64,000 bases of DNA from JAZDOK01 sp043798715 (GTDB lineage Bacteria > Vulcanimicrobiota > JAZDOK01): assembly GCA_043798715.1 (NCBI GenBank), contig JAZDOK010000001.1, positions 1 through 64,000 of the forward strand, read 5' to 3'. Position numbers and translations under genes: made by a program. Of this stretch, positions 50,663 to 59,635 are shown in pieces. Numbering within the stretch: position 1 is the first letter of the stretch; every line of letters starts with the position of its first letter. The notes under the pieces are model-generated. The model was not told the DNA's origin. It ran no database searches and worked only from the letters and a program-made list of their open reading frames with translations.

Positions 50663-51508
50663 ATGGATAAAGTTGTAGGAATTTCCTTCAGGCGGGCGGG
50701 AAAAGTTTATCTTTTCACTACCGGCGGCCTGGAACTGTCCGAGGAAGAATGGGTCATTGTCGAAACGGCCCGCGGACGCGAAATCGGGCAGGTGGTAGCC
50801 GGTCCCCGGGATATGCAGGAAGAAGACTCTTCCACAACCCTGAAGGGCGTCATGCGGAAAGCCACCCAGAAGGATTTCATCGCCGCCAGGGAACTGGAGA
50901 TGAAGGCGATGGAGGCCTTCCGCATCGGGGAGGCCAAGATCAAATTTCACAAGCTCCCCATGAAACTTCTTGAAGTGGAGTATACCCTGGATGGCGGCAA
51001 GATCATCTTTTGTTTCAGCGCCGAGGGAAGAGTGGACTTCAGGGACCTGGTCAAGGACCTGGCCTCGGTCTTCAGAAAACGGATCGAACTGCATCAAATC
51101 GGGGTGCGCGATGAGGCTAAAATGCTGGGAGGTCTCGGCTGCTGCGGGAGATCTTTATGTTGCGCGACGTTTCTCACCGAATTCGCCCCTGTTTCCATCA
51201 AGATGGCCAAAGAGCAGAACCTCTCCTTAAACCCCGTCAAAATATCGGGGACCTGCGGACGCTTGATGTGCTGCCTGAAATACGAACATGATTTCTACCA
51301 TGAGGCCCGCAAACGCCTTCCCTCCATCGGGAGCGAGGTTCAGATGGACGATGAAGGAATCGGCGTGGTCGTGGATGTCAACGTCCCCAAGGATACGGTC
51401 ATCGTGGAATTACCCAGCAAGGCCCGCCTGGAGATGCCGGGCGGCCAGGCCCGCGTCATTTCCAAAAAGGAAGGCAAGAGCAAGCCGAAGGCGGAGAAGG
51501 AAAAATAG
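50663..51508 (+). CDS. PSP1 domain protein (YaaT/RicT)
   Basis: 281 residues from ATG 50663 (GAGG upstream). The PSP1 core is clear, with the cysteine motifs LGGLGCCGRSLCC and GTCGRLMCCLKYEH, ligands of Fe-S or zinc in the family. In Bacillus, RicT (YaaT) aids mRNA maturation and phosphorelay; it follows holB there too. The C-terminus is lysine-rich. Confidence 0.95.
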   Translation: MDKVVGISFRRAGKVYLFTTGGLELSEEEWVIVETARGREIGQVVAGPRDMQEEDSSTTLKGVMRKATQKDFIAARELEMKAMEAFRIGEAKIKFHKLPMKLLEVEYTLDGGKIIFCFSAEGRVDFRDLVKDLASVFRKRIELHQIGVRDEAKMLGGLGCCGRSLCCATFLTEFAPVSIKMAKEQNLSLNPVKISGTCGRLMCCLKYEHDFYHEARKRLPSIGSEVQMDDEGIGVVVDVNVPKDTVIVELPSKARLEMPGGQARVISKKEGKSKPKAEKEK

Positions 51509-51601
51509 AGAACCGCTTCTTAGGTATTTTCCAAATCAGGAGGAATTTTTCTCTGCGGGGGATAATAAGTCATACATACCACATGCGCAGGGAGGACGAC
51601 G

Positions 51602-51856
51602 ATGGCGACTAAAGAGGAAAAACTGGAAAAGGCCATGAGCATCATCGGTGAGGCCATGAAGGAACTCACCCCGGAGGAAAACAAGTACCTTGTCTGGCTG
51701 AAAGAGCAGATTGATGAGGCCGCTGAGGCCATGGGCGGCGAGGAATTCGACCACCGCTCTGAATTCTGCTATGGAATCATCACCAGCGGCGAGAAGATCC
51801 ATAACGAAAAACTTTTGAAAGCCTGTAAAAATTATATCGAAGCCAAGGAAAAATAA
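51602..51856 (+). CDS. Small helical protein of unknown function
   Basis: 84 residues, charged and predicted mostly helical (EEKLEKAMSIIGEAMKEL ... KACKNYIEAKEK). GGGAGGA lies before the ATG and a terminator follows at once, so it is likely a real gene, last in the long rightward block. No family recognised. Confidence 0.7.
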   Translation: MATKEEKLEKAMSIIGEAMKELTPEENKYLVWLKEQIDEAAEAMGGEEFDHRSEFCYGIITSGEKIHNEKLLKACKNYIEAKEK

Positions 51857-51884
51857 ACCAAAAAAGATTTCTTGTTTTTTTACG

Positions 51885-51906
51885 GAGGCGCCAAGGCGCC
51901 TCTTTT
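51885..51906 (+). terminator. Intrinsic terminator after the rightward gene block
   Basis: Stem GAGGCGCC-aa-GGCGCCTC (51885-51902) followed by TTTT (51903-51906). It ends the pdxST-to-yaaT block. Confidence 0.8.
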
Positions 51907-51932
51907 CATAAGGTGCAAACCTCGCTTACGAG

Positions 51933-52733
51933 TCAGACCCCGGCGTACTTCAGAGCTTCTCCGCAGGCGCAGGATCTCTCCGCAGGCATGGAGGCTATCA
52001 TCTTCTTAATCAATTCTTTGACCAGTTCGTTGTTCCGATTGAAGACCTTTACGACTTCGCTGGAGGAAACGGGCTCGATGCCATCAGCCCCCTCCAGACC
52101 GGCGTCATAATCTGTGATGAGTGATATATTCACGAAGCACATCTCCAGCTCCCGGGCCAGGGCCGCTTCGGGATAACCGGTCATGTTGATGACGGACCAG
52201 CCCATTCTGTTAAACCATCGGCTCTCGGCCCGGGTGGAGAACCTGGGACCCTGAATGACAACCATTGTTCCTTCCCGGTGCAGGGTAACCGAAAGTTTCG
52301 CCGCCGCCTCGGCCGCAATCCGCCCCAGGCGGGAGCAGTAGGGATCGGCGGTGCTCACGTGAGTGGTGCACGGCCCGTCAAAGTAGGTGTCTTTTCTTCC
52401 CCGCGTGCGATCCACGAACTGGTCGCAGAGGACGAAATCTCCCGGCTTTAATTGCTTCTGAAGGCTTCCGGCGGCGCAAGGCGAGATTATCTGGGTAACC
52501 CCCAGCTCCTTGAATGCCCACAGGTTGGCGCGGTAGGGTATGCAGTGAGGCGGCAGGCGGTGCCCCCGCCCGTGGCGGGGGAGAAAGGCCACCTGTCTGC
52601 CTTCCAGGGTTCCGACCGTAAAATTGTCGCTCGGAGGGCCGTAGGGCGTGTGAATTTTTATCTCCTCCGCCTCCTCCAGAAAGGAGTAAAAACCGGAGCC
52701 GCCGATAATCCCGATTTGAGCAGACTTATTCAT
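51933..52733 (-). CDS. mtnP: S-methyl-5'-thioadenosine phosphorylase
   Basis: 266 residues. The family marks are GIIGGSGFY at the start, LPRHGRGHRLPPH, SPCAAGSLQ and GTMVVIQGPRFSTRAES, with NMTGYPEAALARELEMC. It splits methylthioadenosine, the by-product of polyamine synthesis, into adenine and methylthioribose 1-phosphate. It fits with the decarboxylase and spermidine-synthase-like genes nearby. Guanosine/inosine phosphorylases are related but usually lack the NMTGYPEA pattern. Confidence 0.95.
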   Translation of the reverse strand: MNKSAQIGIIGGSGFYSFLEEAEEIKIHTPYGPPSDNFTVGTLEGRQVAFLPRHGRGHRLPPHCIPYRANLWAFKELGVTQIISPCAAGSLQKQLKPGDFVLCDQFVDRTRGRKDTYFDGPCTTHVSTADPYCSRLGRIAAEAAAKLSVTLHREGTMVVIQGPRFSTRAESRWFNRMGWSVINMTGYPEAALARELEMCFVNISLITDYDAGLEGADGIEPVSSSEVVKVFNRNNELVKELIKKMIASMPAERSCACGEALKYAGV

Positions 52734-52736
52734 GCG

Positions 52737-53246
52737 TCAAGACTCTCCTGACTTTTCATCGGATGCATCCGGTGGTTTAAAAAAGTCACTCGGCTTAAGG
52801 TTCTCAATGAACTTCTTGAATTTCTTGGCCTCCCGGTCTTCGGCCGATTTGTCCAGGATGGTCTCCTCCAGCACAATCCGCTCGGAGACATAGATCGGCG
52901 CATTGGCCCTCAGCGCCAGTGCTATGCTGTCGCTGGGACGCGCATCCACCTCGATGCTGGCGCCGTTATTTTCCAGTACGACCTTGGCGTAAAAAGTGTT
53001 TTCCTGAATGTCATGGATGACGATCCGGCTGACTTTGGCTTTCAGTGCGTCGATGATGGATTTCATTAAATCATGCGAAAGGGGCCTGGGAACGGGAGCC
53101 CCCTCAAGAGCCAGGGCGATGGCCGTGGCCTCAAACGGCCCGATCAGGATGGGAAGGTATCGCTTCCCGTCCACATCCTTGAGGATGACGACCGGATCGT
53201 GAGTAAGCAGATCGATCCCCAGCTTATCCACTTTCATTTTTCGCAT
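52737..53246 (-). CDS. Bifunctional nuclease family protein (DUF151)
   Basis: 169 residues from ATG 53246; the longer frame (to 53594) runs into the divergent gene and its promoter. The domain pattern is complete: PVVILKD.DG.RYLPILIG, ATAIALALEG, and DARPSDSIALALR. DUF151 proteins are small nucleases or regulators in bacteria and plants. It lies 3 bases upstream of mtnP and is probably cotranscribed with it. Confidence 0.93.
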   Translation of the reverse strand: MRKMKVDKLGIDLLTHDPVVILKDVDGKRYLPILIGPFEATAIALALEGAPVPRPLSHDLMKSIIDALKAKVSRIVIHDIQENTFYAKVVLENNGASIEVDARPSDSIALALRANAPIYVSERIVLEETILDKSAEDREAKKFKKFIENLKPSDFFKPPDASDEKSGES

Positions 53247-53322
53247 CGGAGCCACTCTCTTTCCGCAGATGGCACGGAAATCAGCCTTGACTGACCCGCA
53301 GGATGACCTTGAAGTCATTCCC

Positions 53323-53331
53323 ATTATATCA
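53323..53331 (-). promoter_or_regulatory. Extended -10 promoter for the bifunctional nuclease gene
   Basis: Read leftward: TGATATAAT (53323-53331), a perfect extended -10 without a good -35. Transcription would start near 53316. Confidence 0.55.
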
Positions 53332-53480
53332 GAAAGGATTGTAAAAATCCAGTCCTTTGGACCCGGACCCTGTAACGCGAAGTATTTGGATTTCGCGGGC
53401 TCTTTGACGCTGCCACCATTCATAATCCGAAAAATCAACTGGAAGGGAGGAAAACACATCCTCCGGCAGAACTTAGAAAA

Positions 53481-56400
53481 ATGAGTAAAAAAAGAGGTTA
53501 TTTCTACATCTACCTTTGTTTCTTTTTCTCCGGCCTGACCAGCCTCGTCTACGAGACCATCTGGACCAGAATGCTCAGCCTGATCTTTGGCCACACCGTC
53601 CTGGCCATCAGTACGGTCCTGGCAGTCTTCATGGGAGGCCTGGCCCTCGGAAGCTACCTCCTGGGCCGATGGGTGGATGACAGCCGGCGACGCCCCATGG
53701 AAGGCCTCTGGCAGTGGCTTGGGAAGGGGAACTCCTCAGTCCCCCTCCGCCTCTACGGCATCCTGGAGGGAATCATCGGCCTCTACGTCCTCCTCACCCC
53801 CGCCCTGCTCGGGGCTATTGAAAAAACCTACGTCATGATCGCCTCCCGGGGAAGCTTTTCGTACAACGCCCTCAGCCTGGCCTGCTTCTTCATGAGCTTT
53901 CTGGCTCTCATCATACCGACCACCTGCATGGGAGCGACCCTCCCCGTCATAAGCAAGTTTCTCATCCACTCCCGCGAGGAACTCGGCGGAAAGCTGGGAG
54001 GCATCTATGCGCTCAACACGGCGGGAGCGGTCACCGGTTCCGCCCTGGCCGGATTCGTGCTCCTCCCGGTCTTCGGAGCCAGAACCTCCCTCCTGGCGGG
54101 AGCCCTCATCAATATCTGGATTTTTTTCCTTATCTTTTATGCAGCTCACGTCTTCGCCGGTGAAAAAGAAGACGACAAAGGCTCCACCTCCCCGGCGGAG
54201 GAAGAATCCCCAGCCGCCAAAAAGGCGCCAGCTCCCCTCCCCCCCTGGATCTTTCGCTGGATCATCCTCTCATTTGGATTTGTCGGCTTTTCCTCCATGG
54301 TTTACGAGGTGGCCTGGACGCGGGCCATCTGCCTGGCTATCGGAAGTTCCATTTACGCCTTCTCCATCATTCTGACCACGTTTCTTCTGGGCATCGCCCT
54401 CGGCAGCGCCGTCTTCTCGCTCTTTTTCGCCCGGAGGCAGAACTCCATAATTCTTCTGGCCTGGGTCGAGGCGGCCGTTGGAGCATCCAGCCTGCTTCTC
54501 ACCTTTTTTTTCGGAAACCTGCCCTTCTTTTTCTATAAAATTTTTCCCGTCATTCAGGGCTCTCACTTCTCTTTAGTCCTGGGCGATTTTCTGCTCTGTT
54601 TTGCCGCCATGATCGTCCCCACCGCCCTTATGGGCTTCGCCTTTCCCCTGGTCGCGCAGATCTGCACCACCAGCCTTTCCAGCCTGGGGAAGAGCATCGG
54701 GACGGTCTATTCGGCCAACACCCTGGGTTGTATCACCGGCTCATTCCTGGCCGGATTTGTTTTCATACCTCTCCTCGGGGTCCTGAACACCATGAAAACC
54801 GGCATCCTGGCGAACCTGGTCGTGGCCCTCGCTCTTTTTCTCTGCGCCTGTTCGATCCTCTCTTGGCGGCGTATTCTCGTCCAGAGCCTGTCTTGTCTCA
54901 TACTCATCGGTGCCACCGTCGCCCTTCCCGCCTGGAACACGGGGGTCATGAGCTGCGGACCGGCCATATATGCCGGGATGTGGGAACAGATGGATCGGGT
55001 CGAATTTCTTAATAAAATCGCCCAGAAGCCCGTCTTCTACAAGGATGGGCTGAGCTGCACCGTCTCCGTCCACCAGGCGGTCTATCCTGACATTGAACCC
55101 CTGAAAGATTACGCGGTCCGGAAAAATTTCGTCGCCCTCCGGGTCAACGGGAAGGCGGACGCATCCACCATCAGCGCCAACATGCAGACCCAGATACTAC
55201 TCGGATACCTCCCGGCCCTCCTTCACCCATCCCCCAAAAAAGTGGCCGTTATCGGCCTCGGGAGCGGCATTACACTTGATACCATACGGCAGGCCCCCGA
55301 AGTTAAAAGGGTGGACTGCGCCGAACTTGAGCCGGCAGTGGTGGAGGCCGCCGGCTATTTCTCAAAATATAACCACCGGGTCCTCACGGACAGCCGGGTG
55401 CGTCTCTTCACGACCGACGGCCGCCTCCTGCTCCTGGCCTCGCCCGAGCGCTACGACTTAATCATCTCCGAACCCTCCAACCCCTGGATAGCCGGGATCA
55501 CCAACCTTTTCAGCGTGGAATTCTACCGCATCTGCGCAGAGCGCCTGGCCCCCGGCGGGCTTGTCTGCCAGTGGTTTCATCTAAACAATCTGGACCCCTC
55601 GGATATAAAAATGATTTTGAATTCTTTCTACTCGGTCTTCCCCTTCGGGAGCCTCTGGTCGAGTGGAGATGGGAGGGATCTCATCCTGATCGGCCAGAAG
55701 GAAGATCGGTTGATCGACCCGGCCCGCCTGAAGCGCCTCTATGAGATACCGGTTCTGCGCCAGGCTCTTCGGAAACTGGGCTTTCTCTCCCCGGAAAGCC
55801 TCCTGGCCTCCTACCTGATGGATGCCGCAACTGCCCGGAAAATTGCCGCCCTCGCTCCACTCAACACGGATGACCTGCCGCTTCTGGAATTTTCCGCCCC
55901 CCGCTCTTTATACCAGGACACCACCCTGATAAACCTGGAGGGCCTCAGGCAATTCAAGGAAGAGCCCCGCCTTTTAAAGGACGAAGTGGCCTCCGATTCT
56001 CCCGCCTGCTCCCACTTCCATCTGGGAGTCGCCTATATGGCGGCCAGGCAGAAGGAGGATGCCCTCCGGGAATTCGAGATGGCCCTCTCCCTCGAACCGA
56101 CGCTGACGGAAGCCCGTATACAGCAGGGACGGATCCTGATGGACATGGGAAGGAATTCCGATGCCGAACGCTCACTTCTCCAGGCTTTCAGAGAAAAACA
56201 GAAGGAGGCCCGTACGGCCTACCTCCTGGGCCTGCTCAGCCAGAGGAAGAACAAGTGGAGTGAGGCTGAGTCTTTCTTTCGGAGAGCTCTTGCCGCCTGC
56301 GCCGGAGAGGAAGCGGCCTTTAAATACGTTCTCCTCCTCGAATCCGGGCGCTCCCTGGCAAAGCTGGGACGCACCAGGGAAGCTGAAAACGCCCTTCTTA

Positions 56401-56777
56401 AGGCATCCTCCACGCAGAAAGAGAACCTGGAAGCCCTCCGGGAGCTGGCCCTTCTTAAATACCGGAGTAACCGCCGGAAGGAGGCTCAACTCCTCTTCCA
56501 AAAAGTCCTGTTATCCTCTCCGGGAGACTTAGAGGCCCTGCAGGGCCTTGGGAACATCCTGCTTGCGGAGAATCGCTGCCATGAAGCCGCTATAAGATTT
56601 CGGGAGATTCTGACTGCGGCACCCAGCAATACCCACGTCCGCTTCAACTTGGCTTTCTGCCTCCTAAGAATGGGGAAGGCGGAGGAGGCCATGGAGCAAT
56701 ACCGGCAGATTCTCAGGGATGACCCCTACAATATGCAAGTGCTCAAGTTTATCCAGGCGCTGATGAAAAAAAATTGA
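53481..56777 (+). CDS. Membrane-spermidine-synthase-like protein with C-terminal TPRs
   Basis: 1098 residues. Residues 1-490 hold many membrane spans (two similar halves, with CFFFSGLTSLVYETIWTRM at the start and FVGFSSMVYEVAWTRAICL at the second). About 590-760 is a methyltransferase-like spermidine-synthase fold (GLGSGITLDTI, CAELEPAVVEAA, ISEPSNPWIAGITNLFS). About 840-1098 are TPRs. The family (fused MFS/spermidine synthase) is common in uncultivated phyla; whether it makes polyamines is unproven, as aminopropyl-transfer residues are not all evident. It is a one-gene unit. Confidence 0.9.
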   Translation: MSKKRGYFYIYLCFFFSGLTSLVYETIWTRMLSLIFGHTVLAISTVLAVFMGGLALGSYLLGRWVDDSRRRPMEGLWQWLGKGNSSVPLRLYGILEGIIGLYVLLTPALLGAIEKTYVMIASRGSFSYNALSLACFFMSFLALIIPTTCMGATLPVISKFLIHSREELGGKLGGIYALNTAGAVTGSALAGFVLLPVFGARTSLLAGALINIWIFFLIFYAAHVFAGEKEDDKGSTSPAEEESPAAKKAPAPLPPWIFRWIILSFGFVGFSSMVYEVAWTRAICLAIGSSIYAFSIILTTFLLGIALGSAVFSLFFARRQNSIILLAWVEAAVGASSLLLTFFFGNLPFFFYKIFPVIQGSHFSLVLGDFLLCFAAMIVPTALMGFAFPLVAQICTTSLSSLGKSIGTVYSANTLGCITGSFLAGFVFIPLLGVLNTMKTGILANLVVALALFLCACSILSWRRILVQSLSCLILIGATVALPAWNTGVMSCGPAIYAGMWEQMDRVEFLNKIAQKPVFYKDGLSCTVSVHQAVYPDIEPLKDYAVRKNFVALRVNGKADASTISANMQTQILLGYLPALLHPSPKKVAVIGLGSGITLDTIRQAPEVKRVDCAELEPAVVEAAGYFSKYNHRVLTDSRVRLFTTDGRLLLLASPERYDLIISEPSNPWIAGITNLFSVEFYRICAERLAPGGLVCQWFHLNNLDPSDIKMILNSFYSVFPFGSLWSSGDGRDLILIGQKEDRLIDPARLKRLYEIPVLRQALRKLGFLSPESLLASYLMDAATARKIAALAPLNTDDLPLLEFSAPRSLYQDTTLINLEGLRQFKEEPRLLKDEVASDSPACSHFHLGVAYMAARQKEDALREFEMALSLEPTLTEARIQQGRILMDMGRNSDAERSLLQAFREKQKEARTAYLLGLLSQRKNKWSEAESFFRRALAACAGEEAAFKYVLLLESGRSLAKLGRTREAENALLKASSTQKENLEALRELALLKYRSNRRKEAQLLFQKVLLSSPGDLEALQGLGNILLAENRCHEAAIRFREILTAAPSNTHVRFNLAFCLLRMGKAEEAMEQYRQILRDDPYNMQVLKFIQALMKKN

Positions 56778-56784
56778 CATTTCG

Positions 56785-56793
56785 TGGTATAAT
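56785..56793 (+). promoter_or_regulatory. Extended -10 promoter for the metallophosphatase gene
   Basis: TGGTATAAT (56785-56793), a perfect extended -10. No good -35 at 17 bases; the TTGACA at 56774-56779 is too close. Transcription would start near 56800. Confidence 0.55.
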
Positions 56794-56876
56794 GTATTTA
56801 AGAAGAAGTCTCGGAAGGAATGATACGAAAAGACCGGCGGCACCTCTAAACCTATTAGATAAACGGAGGGATTGTT

Positions 56877-57911
56877 GTGGATGTACCTAATGTAAATATT
56901 TCGTTCCCGGAAATTAAAAGACATCCATTGGCTGATGGTCCCAGCCGCTCCAATCATGATGATGTCGAGCCCCGCGACACCTACGAACCGCGCAAAGCCG
57001 ATTCAAAACGGAGAACGCAGAAAGCGGACAAACAAAAGCCCTCGCCTTCGGAAGGAGCCTCCTTAAACCCTGAATCGCATCCGTCTCTCGATGGCCGGAA
57101 ACTGACAAAAATAACCATCCTGCATACCAACGACATTCATGGAAACCTGAAAAACCTGCCGGCCCTCTCCGCGGCGATCGCCGCGATGATAAAAGAGAAT
57201 CCCAACGCCATTCTGGTGGACTGCGGAGATCTGGCCTACAATTTTCCTTATTCCGAAACCAATCATTTCGAGCCGATGCCGGAATTCGTGAACGCGAACC
57301 TCTACAACGTCACCGCTCTTGGAAATCACGAATTCCAGTGGCCCAATACGACTCTCCAAAAGGAATTGCTAAGCCAGTTGAAACCCGACGTCCTGTGCGC
57401 CAACGTCCTTGATAAAAATACCGGCCAGCCGATACACGGCCTTAAGCCTTACGTAATAAAGGAAATAGACGGCGTCAAAGTGGCCTTTATCGGTATCGTC
57501 ACTGAAGACATGGCGACCCCGGCGCATCCCGAAGTCGGCAAAGATCTGATCAAGCTGGGAGAGAATGAATCTCTGAAGAAATACGTGGCCGAGGTCAAGG
57601 AAAAGGGGGCCGACATCGTTATCGGACTCACGCACCAGGGCCTTGCAGACGACAGAAAATCCGCGGCCGCCGTCCCGGGGGTGGACCTCATCATCGGAGG
57701 CCACGACCACTTCGTAACCGAGGAACCTATCGTCGTCGGCAAATATCCCAGCCAGACCTATATCGTGGAAGCCGGTCAATCCGCTAAATACCTGGGGGAA
57801 ACGACCCTTACTTTTGATACTGAGGCCCGGGAAGTCCTTACCGCAACCATGAGGCCAATCCCTACCGGCCGATACCTGATCAATTGCAATGGCGCTCAGA
57901 AAGCTTCCTGA
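56877..57911 (+). CDS. 5'-nucleotidase/UshA-like metallophosphatase, without signal peptide
   Basis: 344 residues, GTG start after GGAGGG. Residues 1-75 are polar and probably disordered. The metallophosphatase core has all five motifs: HTNDIHGN, DCGDL, GNHEFQW, GLTHQG and GGHDHF. It matches the N-terminal half of UshA/YfkN enzymes, which remove phosphate from nucleotides or UDP-sugars; the C-terminal nucleotide-specificity domain is absent. No export signal, so a cytoplasmic or linker-anchored protein is likely. Confidence 0.9.
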   Translation: MDVPNVNISFPEIKRHPLADGPSRSNHDDVEPRDTYEPRKADSKRRTQKADKQKPSPSEGASLNPESHPSLDGRKLTKITILHTNDIHGNLKNLPALSAAIAAMIKENPNAILVDCGDLAYNFPYSETNHFEPMPEFVNANLYNVTALGNHEFQWPNTTLQKELLSQLKPDVLCANVLDKNTGQPIHGLKPYVIKEIDGVKVAFIGIVTEDMATPAHPEVGKDLIKLGENESLKKYVAEVKEKGADIVIGLTHQGLADDRKSAAAVPGVDLIIGGHDHFVTEEPIVVGKYPSQTYIVEAGQSAKYLGETTLTFDTEAREVLTATMRPIPTGRYLINCNGAQKAS

Positions 57912-57925
57912 CTGCTGATTTGAAT

Positions 57926-57944
57926 CGGGACGGGAATCGTCCCG
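57926..57944. terminator. Hairpin between converging genes
   Basis: Stem CGGGACG (57926-57932) and CGTCCCG (57938-57944) with loop GGAAT, and weak outer pairing. No T-run on either side, so terminator function is only suggested by position. Confidence 0.4.
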
Positions 57945-57948
57945 GTCG

Positions 57949-59244
57949 TCAACCGGCAGTGGTCTTGGCCTGGATATAGAGAGCGCATTCGGTGCGCTTC
58001 TGCTGGAGGCGGCAGGCGACTAAGTCCGGCTTTAGGATGTCCCCATTGACCAGGTGGGCGTTAGCGTGACAGCCCCCGCTGCAGTAATACTTGGCCCAGC
58101 ATTCGGGGCATCGCTCCTTGGCGAAAAGATGGGCCGCCGCAAATTTTTCCTTAAGATCCGCCTGGACCTCACCGCTTAAAACATTTCCCATCAGGAAGCC
58201 GTCCCTTCCTATGAACTGGTGGCAGGGGAAGACCTGCCCGCCGGGGGTCACCGCCAGGTACTCCACCCCGGCTCCGCATCCCGAGAGCCTCCTGGCCACG
58301 CAGAGCGGGGTATCAAGGGAGATCATAAAATGAAAAAAGGTGAAGGGCCGACCCTCTCTCCAGCGCTCAAGGTAAAGCCCGGTCAGTTTTTCATACTCTT
58401 CCTCAAGCACCGGCAGGTCCTCCTGGCGGATTGAAAGGGGAGACTCGGGCCTGGCGATAACCGGCTCCAAAGAGAAATTTTCTATCCCCTGATCCAGAAA
58501 ATGCCGGGCCGTCTCCGAGAAGCGAAGACTCTCCCGGGTATATGTTCCCCGCACGTAATAGTTTTCACCACGGCGCGAGCGGACGGCTTTAAGGATCCCG
58601 GGAAGCACCTTCGCGTAGGAGCCATCCTGATTGGGAAAACGGCGCATCCGGTCGTTGATCTCCGGCGGCCCGTCCAGGCTGAGAATAAGGCTCAGGCCGT
58701 TCTGGTTCAGAAAATTCAGGACCTCGTCATTGAGAAGAATGGCAGTGGTAGTAAGGGTGAAAGCGATGATTTTCCCGGCCTTTTCGGCGGCTGATCGGCC
58801 ATAGGCAAGCGTCTCCTTGACTACGGAGAAATTCAGCAGAGGTTCCCCCCCGAAAAAATCCACCTGCAGTTTTTTTCGATCTCCGGAACGGCTGAGCAAA
58901 AAATCAATGGCGGCCCGGGCCACCTCAAAGGGCATATCGCCTTCTTCGGCGGCAGGAGAGGCATAAGAGGCAAAGCAATACCCGCAGGAGAGGTTGCACC
59001 GGTGGGAGACGTTGAGGCAGAGTGCCTTGAGCGGCCTCGAGGGCGAAGGGAGAGGGGGTGCGGTCCGGATTTCTTCCCGGCTTCGGATAAATTCGAGTTC
59101 TTTTATAACCTCGTCTTTCGCCCCGCTTAAGCCGCTCAGAGCCTGCCAGGCCTCATCATCCAAAAGGTAGAGTCCCCCGCGTTCGCCGGCCAGCAGATGC
59201 TCCGAGCCCACGCTGAAAGGATGAAAATCGGGTTCCGAAAACAA
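57949..59244 (-). CDS. Radical SAM/SPASM maturase, SCIFF-maturase-like
   Basis: 431 residues. The N-terminal 65 residues (SVGSEHLLAGERGGLYLLDD) look like the small peptide-recognition region of RiPP maturases. The radical SAM cluster is C83-x3-C87-x2-C90 (HRCNLSCGYCFAS). The phrases FLLSRSGDRKKLQVDFFGGEP and LNFSVVKETLAYGRSAAEKAG (each read in part) match the maturases that form thioether bonds in SCIFF peptides. The SPASM domain supplies further clusters (GCGAGVEYLAV, CPECWAKYYCSGGCHA). No Cys-rich precursor ORF is seen in the flanking gaps (57912-57948, 59245-59329). Confidence 0.85.
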   Translation of the reverse strand: MFSEPDFHPFSVGSEHLLAGERGGLYLLDDEAWQALSGLSGAKDEVIKELEFIRSREEIRTAPPLPSPSRPLKALCLNVSHRCNLSCGYCFASYASPAAEEGDMPFEVARAAIDFLLSRSGDRKKLQVDFFGGEPLLNFSVVKETLAYGRSAAEKAGKIIAFTLTTTAILLNDEVLNFLNQNGLSLILSLDGPPEINDRMRRFPNQDGSYAKVLPGILKAVRSRRGENYYVRGTYTRESLRFSETARHFLDQGIENFSLEPVIARPESPLSIRQEDLPVLEEEYEKLTGLYLERWREGRPFTFFHFMISLDTPLCVARRLSGCGAGVEYLAVTPGGQVFPCHQFIGRDGFLMGNVLSGEVQADLKEKFAAAHLFAKERCPECWAKYYCSGGCHANAHLVNGDILKPDLVACRLQQKRTECALYIQAKTTAG

Positions 59245-59329
59245 ATTAAGCCTCCAGGATGAAAAAAATAAAGGGAAATTCTCCCGCCAACGAGAATTTC
59301 ACTCAATCAAAATTCGAGGGGGAATGAAG

Positions 59330-59635
59330 ATGTCCCTTTTTGACAAAGTCGGTCAGCAGGCAAAAAAAGGACTTGACATGGCCATCCGCTCATCCGAGAA
59401 GATGATGCGGATCGAGCGTCTCAAGCTTGATGTTGCGGAATTCAAGCGGAAGAAGACCAGTTTCATGAAGGAACTGGCCAACAAGGTCTATGAAGAGTAT
59501 ACCAAAAACATGATTCAGGACCCCGAACTCATCCGTATATGCCAGGAAATCAAGGCCCAGCAGTGGCAGATAGACGAACGCTGGACTGAAATCAACAACA
59601 TGAAGAATGATAAGAGTCCTTCTGGCAACGGCTAA
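59330..59635 (+). CDS. Small helical protein of unknown function
   Basis: 101 residues from ATG 59330; GAGGGGG is well placed for this ATG but too near the one at 59324. The protein is charged and likely helical (FDKVGQQAKKGLDMAI...RLKLDVAEFKRKKTSFMKEL...WTEINNMK), like small coiled-coil proteins next to rdgB in other phyla. Its end overlaps rdgB by 29 bases, so the two are coupled. Confidence 0.75.
   Translation: MSLFDKVGQQAKKGLDMAIRSSEKMMRIERLKLDVAEFKRKKTSFMKELANKVYEEYTKNMIQDPELIRICQEIKAQQWQIDERWTEINNMKNDKSPSGNG

Noticed and set aside
52560..52590. GC-rich hairpin in mtnP as another palindromic insert
   Set aside because: It codes the conserved LPRHGRGHRLPPH motif of the family, so it is native.
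52737..53594. Longer form of the bifunctional nuclease gene (start at 53594)
   Set aside because: It would overlap the divergent spermidine-synthase-like gene and the extended -10 promoter; the domain starts at 53246.
56774..56793. TTGACA and TATAAT as a classic promoter pair
   Set aside because: The spacer is only 8 bases; the extended -10 alone is the better reading.
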